64,000 nucleotides of DNA from Paralithodes platypus (taxonomy: Eukaryota > Arthropoda > Malacostraca > Decapoda > Lithodidae). A model generated the notes under the pieces. The model saw only the letters and a list, made by a program, of their open reading frames with translations, did not search any database and was not told the DNA's origin. The position numbers and the translations under genes were made by a program. Each line of letters starts with the position of its first letter. The first letter of the stretch is position 1. Below, piece after piece: positions 24,269 to 35,700 of this stretch. The DNA lies in contig CM064517.1 of assembly GCA_032716605.1 (NCBI GenBank), forward strand, positions 27,948,416-28,012,415, in the 5' to 3' direction.

Positions 24269-25241
24269 CAGTAAACCCTCTCTGCGTCGGACCTCTCAAT
24301 GTCAGAAACCCATACTTTCCGGATCGGCATCGGCCTGTCAGATAAATCCTCCCAGTTGCCGGACATTTCCGATATTGTTCCGACAGTCTCTAACAGTGTC
24401 GGAAGATGCTCTCAGTTTTCGGAAAAATAAGGGCAAATGTCCGTCATAACGGTCCAATATACGTCGCCTGATATCTCGTATGTTCCCGAGATGTGTCTGA
24501 CAATCTCGAAAGTGTCGGATGATGCGCTCCCGTCCCCGGAAAATAAGAGTGAATGTCCGTCAAAACGGGGATACGTCATTTTGATTCCGGGACCCGGAGT
24601 CACCCGCTTGGACCGACACGCGTCAGTACGCACTAGAAGCTTTTGTGTTACATATCTACTCTGTGCATTTTCCCGTTTATCATGCCTCCCAAAGAAAAGC
24701 TTAAATGTAAGGTTACCTCGATATCACTTGAGATGGAGAAGGGGAGTGAGGTGGTCAAGGAGAGTGAGATGGAGAAGGGGAGTGAGGTGATGGACAGTGA
24801 GATGGAGAAGGGGAGTGAGGTGGTCAAGGAGAGTGAGGTGGAGAAGGACAGTGAATGGATCGGTTTTCAATGAAGGAGGAGTGTCTGTGTACAGTACATT
24901 ACAGTGCAGCACTATAATGTATTGTACACATTGTACACAATATTTATTGTTCCAAATAAACTACTGTACTGTATGTGCTATTATATTAAAATATTAAAAA
25001 TATATTGAAATCTAGGGTACGAACAGGATAGTCTCCGTTTTCTATGTTGATGTGGACTTCCCTCTTGAGGTCGCATATTTTCCGTAGTTTCCGTTTTTAT
25101 GGTTGCATCAGATTTTTCCTCTTTCAGGTCGGATTTTGTCTCTTTCAGATCGGACACAAGCCGGAGTTCGGACATCTCGAAAAATCGGACACTACGGACT
25201 GGGTATCCCCCCAATTAGTCCGAAATAACGAGGGTTTACTG
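24269..25241 (+). mobile_element. pogo-like element with short repetitive ORF
   Basis: Flanked by TA on both sides, beginning CAGTAAACCCTCTCTGCGTC and ending in the complement of CAGTAAACCCTCGTTATTTC. Repeated sub-terminal GTCGGA/GTCCGA motifs fit pogo/Tigger ends. The interior holds a 63-codon ORF (24682-24873). Confidence 0.8.
24682..24873 (+). pseudogene. possible transposase N-terminus expanded by a repeat
   Basis: The ORF starts M-P-P-K-E-K-L-K-C-K-V-T-S-I-S-L, similar in style to the start of pogo-type transposases (basic M-P-P-K-R-K followed by S-L), but then repeats M-E-K-G-S-E-V-V-K-E-S-E about three times and stops. The underlying DNA is a 24-36 base tandem repeat. No helix-turn-helix or DDE region remains, so it cannot be a working transposase. 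The transposase origin is inference. Confidence 0.45.
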
Positions 25242-25329
25242 TATATATATACATAAATATATATATATAATATATATATATATATATACTGTATATACTG
25301 TACTGTATAATTATATCAATATTTAAAAC

Positions 25330-25805
25330 AAAAAAGACGAATCTATTGCTTCAAATTATCGCCCAATTAATTTGACATTAGTTAAAATTACAGGCCAATT
25401 ATTAGAATACTTTATTGCACACAAAATCAGAGCGCATCTAGAACGTCACCAAATTAGCATGGGTTCATGAATTGGGTCGATCCTGTCTCACTTATTTATT
25501 GACCTTCTTTTCCCAAGTACCGGTATACGTAGCAGTAGGCCTAGAGAACGACAAAGAATACGATTTACGGTAATTTAATTTAATTTCAGTAAGGCATTAG
25601 ATAAAGTCCCCTACGAAAGATTGCCGAGGAGAGTACTGTAGAAGCTTGTTGAATAGGGAGAACTCTATTGGCCTAAGTAATAAAAATTGGATTAGGTTAT
25701 GGTTAATTGGTGGAAAGCAAAGAGTTAGCACAAATGGTTTACAATCAGACATGTGTGATGAAGAGTGGGAAGGATCTGTTTTAGGTCTTCTGCTGTTCGT
25801 TATTT
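25330..25805 (+). mobile_element. degenerate CR1-like reverse transcriptase fragment
   Basis: Plus-strand frames show N-Y-R-P-I-N-L-T, then (in another frame) F-S-K-A-L-D-K-V-P and K-Q-R-V-S-T-N-G, matching the N-Y-R-P-I-S-L-T / F-D-K-V-P-H / R-V-V-I-N-G blocks of the CR1 at 47340-47710. Many frameshifts and a gap. Confidence 0.7.
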
Positions 25806-25834
25806 TTTTATTTTTTTATTTTTAATATTACTGT

Positions 25835-26460
25835 AGTTTAACCAGACCACTGAGCTCTACAAAAGAACTCTCATAGGGCTGGCCCGAAGGATTCGATCAA
25901 GATATATAACTAAACGTGTCAAGATAGATAAGGAAGGGCAGTAGGGGAACAAATCGAAGAAGGTGAAGACACGTAGACATTTCTCGCCATTCACCAGTTC
26001 AGCCAGACCACATGAGCTCCACATCAGAGCTCTTATAGGGCAGGGCCGAAGAATGAGGCAAGAACTGCTACACCGCAACACCAACCAAGAAGTGATCAGG
26101 GCGAAGAAAGATCAAGTCGAAGGTAGAAAAAATCACATCGATAAGCAAAAAAATGCATTACCGAAGGGAATCAAGTCAGTTCGGCCACATAAGCAACCGA
26201 AGAGACAAACGGGTCAGGAGTCTGCTACCTAGCCAGGCCAGGGAGACATGAGATATAGGCTGCCCGAGGATAGCCGGATGGGACAGAATAAGAATAGAAG
26301 GGGAAAAACATAGAATGAGGAATGAAAAACTACTCAAAATTAGTCAAGCTGAGGACGAAAGCTCGAGGGAAGATAGGAAGGGTAAGTACCACAACCATCC
26401 CCCATCAAGCTCCAGTCGCCGGCCCCGAAGCCCCCCAACCGCGTCAAGGAGAGTAGTATC
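25835..26460 (-). mobile_element. internally deleted CR1: 5' UTR joined to 3' end
   Basis: From 26460 down to about 25946 the minus strand matches the 5' UTR of the CR1 at 43821-44345 (e.g. ACGCGGTTGGGGGGCTTCG, GTGTCTTCACCTTCTTCGAT). From about 25945 to 25840 it matches that element's 3' end at 49165-49277 (GATCGAATCCTTCGGGCCAG, GAGCTCAGTGGTCTGGTT). Both ORFs are missing between them. Confidence 0.85.
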
Positions 26461-26663
26461 AGGGGGGTATTGATCAAGTATAACCACATTATTTCATGTC
26501 TGATACTTTATGAAAATTGTGACAAAACTTACTGTAGTCAATTGTACCCGACACTCTTCCGTGACTTTCAGTGTTTTACTTATCCCTAATCCTATCCTTT
26601 TGAGAGAGACAAAAATGGCATAAACATAATGAAAAATTTAAACATTCCCAGGGTTTGGGGGTT

Positions 26664-26758
26664 GTTGTTGTTGTTGTTGTTGTTGTTGTTCCCCAAGCTG
26701 CCTGGCCGAACAGCCCCAAAGCCCCGAGCAATTCCAAGGCCATAACCGAGCGCCCCCA
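26664..26758 (-). mobile_element. SINE-1 3' fragment with target duplication
   Basis: Minus-oriented SINE-1 tail ((GTT)n on the plus strand, then CCTGGCCGAACAGCCCCAAA). Flanked by identical CAGGGTTTGGGGGTT at 26649-26663 and 26759-26773, a 15-bp target site duplication proving retroposition of a truncated copy. Confidence 0.92.
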
Positions 26759-27229
26759 CAGGGTTTGGGGGTTAATCACTATACTGACTACATGTACCAT
26801 TCAGTCAAAGCATGGCAGGGAGTGCTGTAGCCAAGGGAAAACTTATATTATATAATTAATATAGCTACCCTCAACTTTATGTTTATCACCAATCCTTTCA
26901 TGTCATAATTTCTATAACGGTTACTTATTCTTCCATTCCCCTTTATCCTAAACTTCAAATTGTGTGTTCTTACAGTATATAAACTAGTCCTAATCCAACC
27001 ATAAATCATCTGACCTAATAAAGGCCAAAAATGTTTGATTAGGTTGTTAGTTTATTTCAGTTGAGCACTATAGTTACAATGTACTGTACAGTATAGTTAA
27101 AATCTAGTATATGTGGTGCTTTTTAGTGGGAAATATAACTACTGTATAGCTAATCCTACGAGCTTGATGGTCCTTGCTCACCCAGTTGACAATGCTATAG
27201 CCTACTATACATGTATAATATTGTACTAT

Positions 27230-27690
27230 ATTGTGGTGGGCTGGATCTATCAGAGTGAGGGTTGGTGTCCTCTACTTCCCATAGCCAGTTCTGACTTTAC
27301 CCTTTTCATCATTCTTATTTCTATCTTTTTTCCTGAGAGTGGTGAAGGCAGTGGGGCCATAATGGTGTGCCCCATGGTTCCCTAGTGTCTTACTCTCACA
27401 GCCCACTGGCACAAGTCGGCCTTTCTCTCTGGCGTAGGGATGCAGCGACCCCACCGCCCGCCACTTCTTTGGTGCAGTCAGCCTCTGTAGCAGTTACGGT
27501 GATTTCTTGTTACTGCCTTATTGTACCACGGTTAAGGCTGGTGCAGTGCAATTTCGCCAGGTGATAGTGCTTCAGGGGGACTTTGTTTAGTCTTGCTGAG
27601 ACACTGTTAGCGCTATATTGTACCAACATCGGCCACTGTGATGACATGATGGGGCTGTGTTGTGGCAAGTCTTTATTGTACTGTACAGTA
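27230..27690 (+). mobile_element. SINE-like dispersed repeat (SINE-3)
   Basis: Head GTGGTGGGCTGGATCTATCAG resembles the SINE-1 head, but the body differs and ends GATGACATGATGGGGCTGTG and TTTATTGTAC. Related copies in minus orientation: 28595-28870 and 35105-35605. Confidence 0.65.
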
Positions 27691-27711
27691 CTACAGTAAA
27701 GAGTAAAACTA

Positions 27712-27810
27712 CAGCAGGGAGGGTTCTATGGGGGTGCTCGGTTATGGCCTTGGCCTTGCTCGGGGCCTTGGGGCTGTTCGGCCAGGCAGCTTGAGGAACA
27801 ACAACAACAA
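27712..27810 (+). mobile_element. SINE-1 3' fragment with target duplication
   Basis: Begins GCAGGGAGGGTTCT and ends GGGGCTGTTCGGCCAGGCAG plus AAC repeats. Near-identical ACAGTAAAGAG..AAAAC flanks at 27693-27709 and from about 27810 are the target duplication. Confidence 0.88.
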
Positions 27811-27869
27811 CAGTAAAGAGACTAAAACCACGCTCACTGTGGATGAAGCTGTCTTTAAACTTGTATGAC

Positions 27870-27992
27870 ATACAACTAAACCCTGCAAGAAGAGTCTGTA
27901 GCAATTCCTTACATACTGGTACATACATACATACATTGTATGTATGTATGTAAGAAATTGCTACAGACTCTTCTTGCAGGTTTTAGTTGTTG
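27870..27992. repeat. near-perfect hairpin
   Basis: Left arm CCTGCAAGAAGAGTCTGTAG..., continuing to CTTACATAC, is mirrored by the right arm ending CTACAGACTCTTCTTGCAGG. Pairing covers about 45 bases per arm around a CATA-rich loop. Either a foldback repeat or a small-RNA hairpin. Confidence 0.85.
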
Positions 27993-28209
27993 ATGGCACA
28001 TAGACTGACAGTGTAATAGGTAGACACAGATATACAATGTGAAAAGCAAATGCAAACAAAAAGAACACATATGAATGCAATGAACAAGTCGAGATACATG
28101 ATAATCAAGCAATACCTGGTCGAATACCAGATATACCATTTAATAAAATTACCAGGTATTTGATATCCAGCACAGCTGTTTGGTCAACCAGTACCCAGGT
28201 TTTTATAAA

Positions 28210-28440
28210 TAACTTCCTTTAACGTGACGATAGTGCGTTGTTATATGTGCGATTAGTTTGCTTGGGAAACAGATTAACTTGCTCATGTAGTAATGTACAC
28301 CCTATGTGGTGGATTGTGTTCTTTTATTTAATAATTTTCATTTTAGTAAGCGTTGTTTCCACATAGCGATTTTGATAATTTAATTTGACTTTATATTGTC
28401 CTTGTCCCAATTTTGGTTTGTTTACTTTGCAAGTTTTACA
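28210..28440 (+). repeat. dispersed repeat D (copy 1)
   Basis: Shared words GATAGTGCGTTGTTATATG, TTAGTAAGCGTTGTTTCCAC and TTTTGGTTTGTTTACTTTGC followed by AAGTTTTACATTTTAAT. Other copies: 33140-33290, 33570-33805 (inverted), 41155-41235 (partial) and 58900-59135. No ORF; class unknown. Confidence 0.8.
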
Positions 28441-28594
28441 TTTTAATAAGAGTAATATAACAAAATTCCAGATGACAAAGTACCAGAGAACTATTTCATT
28501 ATACAGTAACCTACATACAGACAACTATTTAATGACCTTTTCCATTACACTTTACCGTAATAGCTTGGATAGCATATCCATTCGATAATTGGAT

Positions 28595-28870
28595 TGTAGT
28601 ACAATAAAGGCCTGCCATAACACTGCCCCACCAAGTCATCATTGCAGCTGATGCTGGCTGGTGCTTCAGCAAGATTCAAGTCTTCCCACAGCACCTACCT
28701 GCACCACACCAGCCTCAACAGTGCTTCCAAAAGACAGTGCCATAACAAAACTTAGCTATATTAGGAGACTCTTGGTTTTAACTTTCGCCATCCCCTCCCC
28801 CTTTAATCATTATGTACGACACACAGCAGGAAATATTGGGTACATTCTTTTCTTCCTCCATCATATGTGC
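28595..28870 (-). mobile_element. SINE-3 copy
   Basis: Shares GTACAATAAAG, CACCAGCCTCAACAGTGCT and TACGACACACAGCAGG with the copy at 35105-35605. Confidence 0.65.
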
Positions 28871-29204
28871 AGTCCGCTTTACTCCCAGAGGGTGAAATAT
28901 TTAAAGATATTCAATTATACAATCAGTAAAGTGGATAATTGATAATTGTCATAAATATTTATAATACATTCATACATATGCATAATTTACGCAAGTGCTG
29001 CCACTAAACCTACTAGTACCAAGGTAAGTATACAAAAGAAATATTTATATAAAATGTATTCCTTAAAAAATGAATACATGAATATAATGTACTGTACACT
29101 AGTTATCAAAAGCAAATAAAACCATCATATAAAAAATTCCTCTTAAAAATTACAACCAAATGCAAAGCAAATACAGTCATAATTTATATCCTGCAATGAT
29201 GCTA

Positions 29205-29706
29205 CTATAGTTAATTCACTATAATGCAGCAAGAAATCTTTATACCCAAGCTCTTACAACTCAAAAATGACTTGAACAATAGAGCAGAAATGTGTACAGT
29301 CTCCCTCAATATCCGATGCCCCAATTTACGATATTATAGGGTTTTAGGTGTTTGTGTTTGTGTTTTGGCTGGTCCGAGAACGCATCCCCATTTACCCCAT
29401 TAAAATTTTAGGGTTGGCTATACAATTTTAGGGTTGGCTATACAATTTGTCTATAATAAAACCCTGGTCCAAGAACGCATCCCCATTTACCCCATTAATT
29501 TTAGGGTTTGATATACAATATTTCTATTTAAGATCTGGTTTTCAGGAACGTAACCCAATCGTAAATCGAGGGAGACATGTACCATTTGAGCAGAGACAAC
29601 TTGGAAATAGGTGTGGAAATTTACAGTCCCTTTGCTCCAGCCCTCCAGGAGTTACAAAAGGCTAGTGGTCATGATTTCTTGCCTTGTTAAAGTGAATAGA
29701 CTATAG
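29205..29706. mobile_element. CTATAG-ended MITE disrupted by a TCTCCCTC element
   Basis: Outer ends CTATAGTTAATTCACTATAA and the complement of CTATAGTCTATTCACTTTAA; sub-terminal GCAAGAAATCTTTA / ATGATTTCTTGC are also inverted. Its middle holds the separate element at 29297-29580. An undisrupted copy lies at 35744-35951. Confidence 0.75.
29297..29580. mobile_element. nested DNA element with TCTCCCTC ends
   Basis: Left CAGTCTCCCTCAATATCCG, right the complement of ATGTCTCCCTCGATTTACG, TA on both sides. Internal repeats of GAACGCATCCCCATTTACCC (twice) and TTTTAGGGTTGGCTATACAA (twice). No ORF. Confidence 0.65.
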
Positions 29707-30329
29707 CTTACCAGAAAAAACACACAAAGGAAACTTACTTCATAGTAGCTCCTACCCGAGATCTATTAGTCATAAAAATATATACTAAATTACAATTCTC
29801 GTACAGGTTATGAACTGCATATTCAAGACCCGGCAATAATATATTTGTACTTGAATGGATTAATGAGTGGTACCTTTCTTTAAGTAACAGTAGCGCATTT
29901 AAACCCTTGTGCAGTCATTTTGGACCAGCAAAAATATAATGAGATTCTTTATGTAGTCAACAGTTTTCATCTCATAAAATCTGGAGAAGGTATAGATCAA
30001 GAATAATTTTGCAAAGCACTCAAACTGTCTGAGTGTTCATACACTTTGCAGTAAAGCCTGCAGTATTTTTTTATTTATTTTTTAATCTAGGATAATATAA
30101 CAACCTAACTTAATGTACCTAAACTAATCTCTCAAAACATCCTAACATCCTTTGGAAAGATTAGGTTAGGCTACTTTAAGTGTAACAATATTACTAAGTA
30201 CTGTATACAGTATGGTGACTGCTCAAATAAAATTGTTAGTGTAATAAAAGTTCTAAAATATGTTTGATAAGCACTTCAGTACTTTATATATGTTTATGAA
30301 TTTAATGAGAGTAGTGGCATACAAAAAAA

Positions 30330-30392
30330 AATAAAAAAAAATAAAGGAAAAGTGGGGATTGGGCCTGAGAAGGCCTATACAGATAGATAGAT
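30330..30392 (+). mobile_element. SINE-5 3' end, (TAGA)n tail
   Basis: GTGGGGATTGGGCCTGAG followed by AGATAGATAGATT. The longest copy is at 59463-59700 (minus); others at 42405-42508 and 57190-57350. Confidence 0.75.
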
Positions 30393-30609
30393 TTAAACCA
30401 ATCACACCTGTGTAATCCCTTTAAAACGGTGACATCTAGTTCATGTTTTCTAGTTAACATTAGACTGGTTACTCAGTTTAGGAAGGACCTCTCTGAAATC
30501 AACCCTCAGAATCATACAGGTACAATTGCCAAGATATGAACCTGGGACAAGTACTGTGAATGAGTGACAGGATTTAATGCTCTCAATGTTTATATGAAGC
30601 TTGATGGTG

Positions 30610-30870
30610 AGTTGTTGTTGTTGTTGTTGTTTCCCAGACTGTCTGGCCGAGTAGTCCCGAGTCCGGTTGACCAAAGCTGCGCCAGATGCTCGGGCCCCTG
30701 AAGGGACCCGGGTGAGAGGAGATCTGTCTCTGAGAGGGCAGCGGGGAGGGGATCATCAGCCCATGGGCTTGCACACCCGGGCCAATGCCCCCACCGTCCG
30801 CAGCCCCCATGCAATGCCACCCAAGCGAGCGATCTCTCCAGCACCTAGAGGGAAAAGTAGTACAGGAAAT
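30610..30870 (-). mobile_element. SINE-4 with the SINE-1-type (AAC)n tail
   Basis: The minus strand ends GGACTACTCGGCCAGACAGT, CTGGGAAACAACAACAAC, the same tail as SINE-1, but the GC-rich body (CGCTTGGGTGGCATTGCATG, CTCACCCGGGTCCCTTCAGG) is unrelated. It is therefore a second SINE body on the same tail. Confidence 0.75.
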
Positions 30871-30899
30871 GTTGATAGAAGAGTTATTCTCTTCTATCA

Positions 30900-32500
30900 A
30901 TATGATTTAACCCATGGAGCCCGGGTGTCCTTTATATAGGACAATGAAAGCTAGTACCACAAAGCCTGGGTATGCTTTGTGAAGGACAGAGCTTTAAACC
31001 GCGTGTGCTAAAAAGCTTTGTTTGTCATGGTGTACGCAGAGCCAACACACACCAACCACGCTCAGGCTCAGTCTTTGTTCTGCTGCTGGCTTGGAAGCAC
31101 AGCTGTCTACAAGTTTCGTGGCGTCTGAACCCATGCAACCGCAAGCACTGTACACTGACATAAGAATGGTTACAATGGTGAGATAGATATAAATGGCTAA
31201 GGTTGGGTAGAGGATGCCAAACCTCACCCATAGCAATCTATAAATATTTGACATCAATGACAAGTATTAAGAGGAAAAGAGAGGAGCGGAGATATGAAGG
31301 GCCTGGTATAACCTATAAAAATGGACAAAAAACTGATCAATGTAATAGGTACCGTAAATACAGCTACTATATTTTGTCTATGTTAAGATAAGGACCAATT
31401 AAAATATATATGTAAGTTCGAGCTTTCCCTTCTTGGTTATGTAAAGATTAATATAATGAAAAATTATATACCACAAATAATTACTGTATTACAAAAATAA
31501 CTAAAGGCATTGCCTGCTTAGCCTGTGCACTTTGCTAGTAAATGTAACTAAACACAAGTTTGTCTATCCTCCATGCTAAATATCACAAAAAATAATGTTC
31601 TATTTTATCCAGCAATATGAAACTGCTATCCAACACTGTCCTATGTTCTTAAATCAATCCTATCCTATATCTGTCCAAGCTTACCCTTCACATTAACCCT
31701 TCATTCTACAGTATATTATAAAATTGTGATCTATTTGCTCTACCCTAGTACCTAATGTAATCCTACCCTACCCTACCCAACCATGCCAGTTTTGTTCCAA
31801 AACTCAGTGGTCTGGTTAAAGTATTTAACAATATTAATATCCTACCCAACCATATTTTTCTAGGTACTGTATTACAATGCATTAAAATAACGTACTCAAC
31901 CCAACACAACTATTTAATCTTGCACTACCTAACCGAACATGTTCACAGACCTGAAAGCCTGTGATAAAAATATTTCCATCCCCAAAACATTGTTCAGTAC
32001 CACCAGATTCTACCTGTGATTTATCCTATTGAAGGAAAAAAAAAAAAAAAAAAAATTATGAATGATTATTACTTTTACTCACTCAAGTGTTGGATGGAGA
32101 ATATTCTAAGAAAAGAAGAGCAAAACCTATATACAATATTTTTCAATGCCTCCCACCCTCAAAATACAAAGGGGGAGGTATGAGGAGTACCTTCTTCATC
32201 TAAATAAATTTCCCTTACCCATTGCTCATTCAACCTTACTGATTTGTGGGAGGGATGGCCGAATGGGTAAAAGATTTGTTTTATCTGTATTCATCTAAAT
32301 TCAATGTTTCTTTCCCTTTTTCTTGCTCAAAGCATCTGTTCTTTATTGATTACCATTCGGTAATTCTGGTAAACAGGCATGCAGGCCTTAACCACCCTCT
32401 ATTAATGTTCTTTTCCCCTTTTCTTGCCCATGGCGCATCCGTCATTCCTCGTATATCAACATCCAATTTCTAGCCCAATTTTAATCTGTCCTTACTGCTT
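30900..32500. other. AT-rich DNA downstream of PAN2
   Basis: No gene recognised between the SINE at 30.6 kb and the PAN2 stop. Includes an A-run at 32034-32055. Part of it may be PAN2 3' UTR. Confidence 0.5.
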
Positions 32501-32522
32501 TGTTGGGGAGATGAATGAAGAA

Positions 32523-32528
32523 TTTATT
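32523..32528 (-). terminator. candidate PAN2 poly(A) signal
   Basis: An AATAAA hexamer on the minus strand lies 45 bases past the PAN2 stop. Another occurs at 32347-32342. Either could define the transcript end; in such AT-rich DNA chance hexamers are common, so this is weak. Confidence 0.3.
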
Positions 32529-32572
32529 CACCCTAAATCAATATCTCTTACCCACCACTCATCAAACCCATA

Positions 32573-32751
32573 CTAATCGTCCTCCTCCTCCCCCAACACC
32601 TTCCACTGAGCCTTCTTGCCAGCCTGGTAGAGTCCCTGCACCTCCATTATCAGGTCCCCGCTCATCTTCAGCTGGCAGTACTTCTGGTAGAGGGCTAGGG
32701 CCGTCCGAGCATCCTCTATACTGTCATGGGTCACGCTCTGGATCTTCAGTT
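32573..32751 (-). CDS. PAN2: PAN2 last exon (exonuclease motif III, C-terminus)
   Basis: Encodes [21 protein letters not shown], carrying the His and Asp of motif III (DEDDh class), then a short tail ending [10 protein letters not shown] and TAG at 32575-32573. The tail after W-K-V is shorter and more acidic than in vertebrates. Confidence 0.97.
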
Positions 32752-35700
32752 CTGTAAACATAAAAGGTGGTTCAATTCATGTTCATAAATTGCCTAGAAA
32801 TTTTGTGTTGAGTGCCATACAGTCCAGGCGTTTAAATATCGCCTTGATAAATTTCTCGCCAATAATCCCCGACTGACTGCATTTGTGCCCGAGTAATATG
32901 ACCGTCCTCCATAGTACTACCGTATAATTTTGTTTTCTGGACTACAGTCTTTCTGGAGCTGAAGTCCTTCAGTTGATTGCTGTAGCAATCATTTATTTAT
33001 ATATATATATACAGTATATATTTTTGTTAACAAGTAGCCTAGTAAGGACCATTAGGGCTGTTGTTGCTTGTCTTACTTTATATTCGGTCAGACAGCCTGG
33101 GGAACAACAACAACCACTGTTTCAATCACTGCCTCCCTTCCATCTATGTGGTGGATTGTGTTCTTTTATTTCATAGATTTAATTTTAGTAAGCGTTGTTT
33201 CCACATAGCGACTTTGATAATTTGATTTGACTTTATATTGTCCTTGTCCCAATTTTGGTTTGTTTAGTTTGCAAGTTTTACATTTTAATCTCTTACATTT
33301 AGTAAAGATTAAAAATACTGAACATATCTTTTCCTCACTTGCACACCTTCCACTAATAACTCTCCATTTGCATCTTTCACCGACTCTTCCCACTTTTGTT
33401 CTCCATTCCTTATTCTATTTACCTCCTTCCAGAACCATCTTCTTTCATTCCTCAAAATTCTCAATAAATCTTTATAACTGTTTAACTCTTATCATTGCCG
33501 GGGTTTTGGCCTTAATTGAGCTTCATTCCCTGCACAGTTTCATGCATAAGCAAGAGCCAGAACGTAATACAAATGTAAAACTTGCAAACAAAGCAAACCA
33601 AAACTGGGACAAAAACCATATAAAGTCAAATTAACTTATCAAAATCGCTATGTGGAAACAACACTTACTAAAATAAAAAAAATTGAAATAAAAGAACACA
33701 ATCCACCACATAGGGTGTACATTACTACATGAACAAGTTAATCTGGGTCCCAAGCAAACTAATCGCACACATAACAACGCACTATCGTCACATTCAAGGA
33801 ATTAGTCAATTTGAGAAGTCCGGGACATTCTGGTAAATTTTACTAAACTCTGCACGAATAAAGAAACATGTCAAATGTCAAAATGTTCATTTAAAATCAA
33901 ATTTGCAACATGACAAGACATTAACAATAGTACAAAATACAAATATTGATAAGATATCTATAATATTACAAAAAAATTTACAGTACTCACTAACGATAGT
34001 GCTATCGGGTAAGCATAGCATGCCTCAAGTGACCCCTATCAATAGCTACCCTACAAATATATCCGTGAAAGTACAGTACTGTAATCAGAAAATCTATTAA
34101 ACAAATATGGCACTTACTAAGAAAATGCCAAGCCAGGAACTTGAGCGAGACCATGCGATTGTGGGACATGTGGAAGAGATGTACTGTGTCAATAAGCTGA
34201 GTAGCAGGCACGGTCATGTTGATCACTCTGTGGAGACAAAAAACGTTACAATACTAATAATAATGTCGGACAGGTTGGGAGAGAGGTATCCTGACCAGTA
34301 ATCAAACCCACTCACTCAGGTATGTTTGTGAGAGTTGGGCACTGTATCTACTCGACCATGAGCGTATCCATCCAACACCGCTTTCCCTCGACCACTCATG
34401 GTCGAGTGGATACGGTGTCCAACTCTCACAAACATACCTGAGTAAGTGGGTTCGAATTCTGGTCAGGACACCTCTCTCCCAAAATTACAATACAATAGTA
34501 GCATCAGCTAGGCCTATATACTAAGCATGGAGTGGTGATGGGCTGGTCTATCAGAATGAGAGTTGAGCGTTCTCTGCCATACCCATAGCTTACACTGACT
34601 GTTCCTTTTACTTATATATTTTCTAGATCTCAAGTGACGGCGTCTTTTCCGTGGATTGACCTCCCTACTGCCAACCCTGGCAGATTGGGAGCCAAAGCAT
34701 CACATTTTTCCTTTGCCCCTCAACTTTCCCTTTATAATTGCTGAGGGGCACAGGGCCTTGGGTGGGGCTTTTATTTCCCGGGCGTTTCCGCACCCTCCTC
34801 AGCTCCCCGCCTTTGAGTGGCTTCGGTCACCTGGGCATTATTAGTGGTAAGCTGGGAGGGTTCTGTGGGGGTGCTCGGTTATGGCCTTGGCCTTGCTCGG
34901 GACCTTGGGGCTGCTCGGCCAGACAGCCTGAGGAACAGCAACAACAACAACAACTAAGCATGGTATATTTTAGTAGGGAGCAATCTGTCATAGTGATAGA
35001 AAGCATTTGGTGCAACCACAAATTCATACAAACAGTACTGTACATACAATGGTTTAACATAGTTTTCCATCTCATACACTATAACGGCTCAAATGTGGTT
35101 ACCTTTCCGTAGTTGGAATATAATACAATAAAGTCCCGTCACAATACCACCCCATCATGTCATCACTTAGGCTGATGTTGGCGTAGTGCTAACCGTGCCG
35201 TAGCAAGGCTCTGCTAAGTCTAACTGCAGCACCTGCACCTGCATTATCTGCAAACCACGCCAGCCTCAACAGTGCTACCGGGCACATCAAGCAGTACTAT
35301 ACCAAGACTCTACTGTACAACTAGGCCTTTAGGACAACAAAATCCTGCCACAACACTGCCCTACCATGTGAACAATGTGGCCGACTCAGGCGTGGTGCAA
35401 AGCAGCGCACAGGTAAGACTAGTAAAGTCCCCTGTGGCACTTATCTGCGCCCCACCACTGTTGGCAGTGCCATACCAAGACAGTGCCAAGAGCAAGGCTT
35501 TATTGTATAGTAATGGCTGCTGGTCCACAAGTCTATCGCCATGCCCCCTATTAGTCGCCTTGTACGACACGCAGTAGGATGCGTGGGCCATATTCTTTTT
35601 TCCTCAACCTCAAGATGAAGGCCCCCTTACCCCCTGGGGAAAGCCTCAGACAGAAAACCCAGAAGAGGACAATCTCGAGACGAACTATTTTGAAAAGAAG

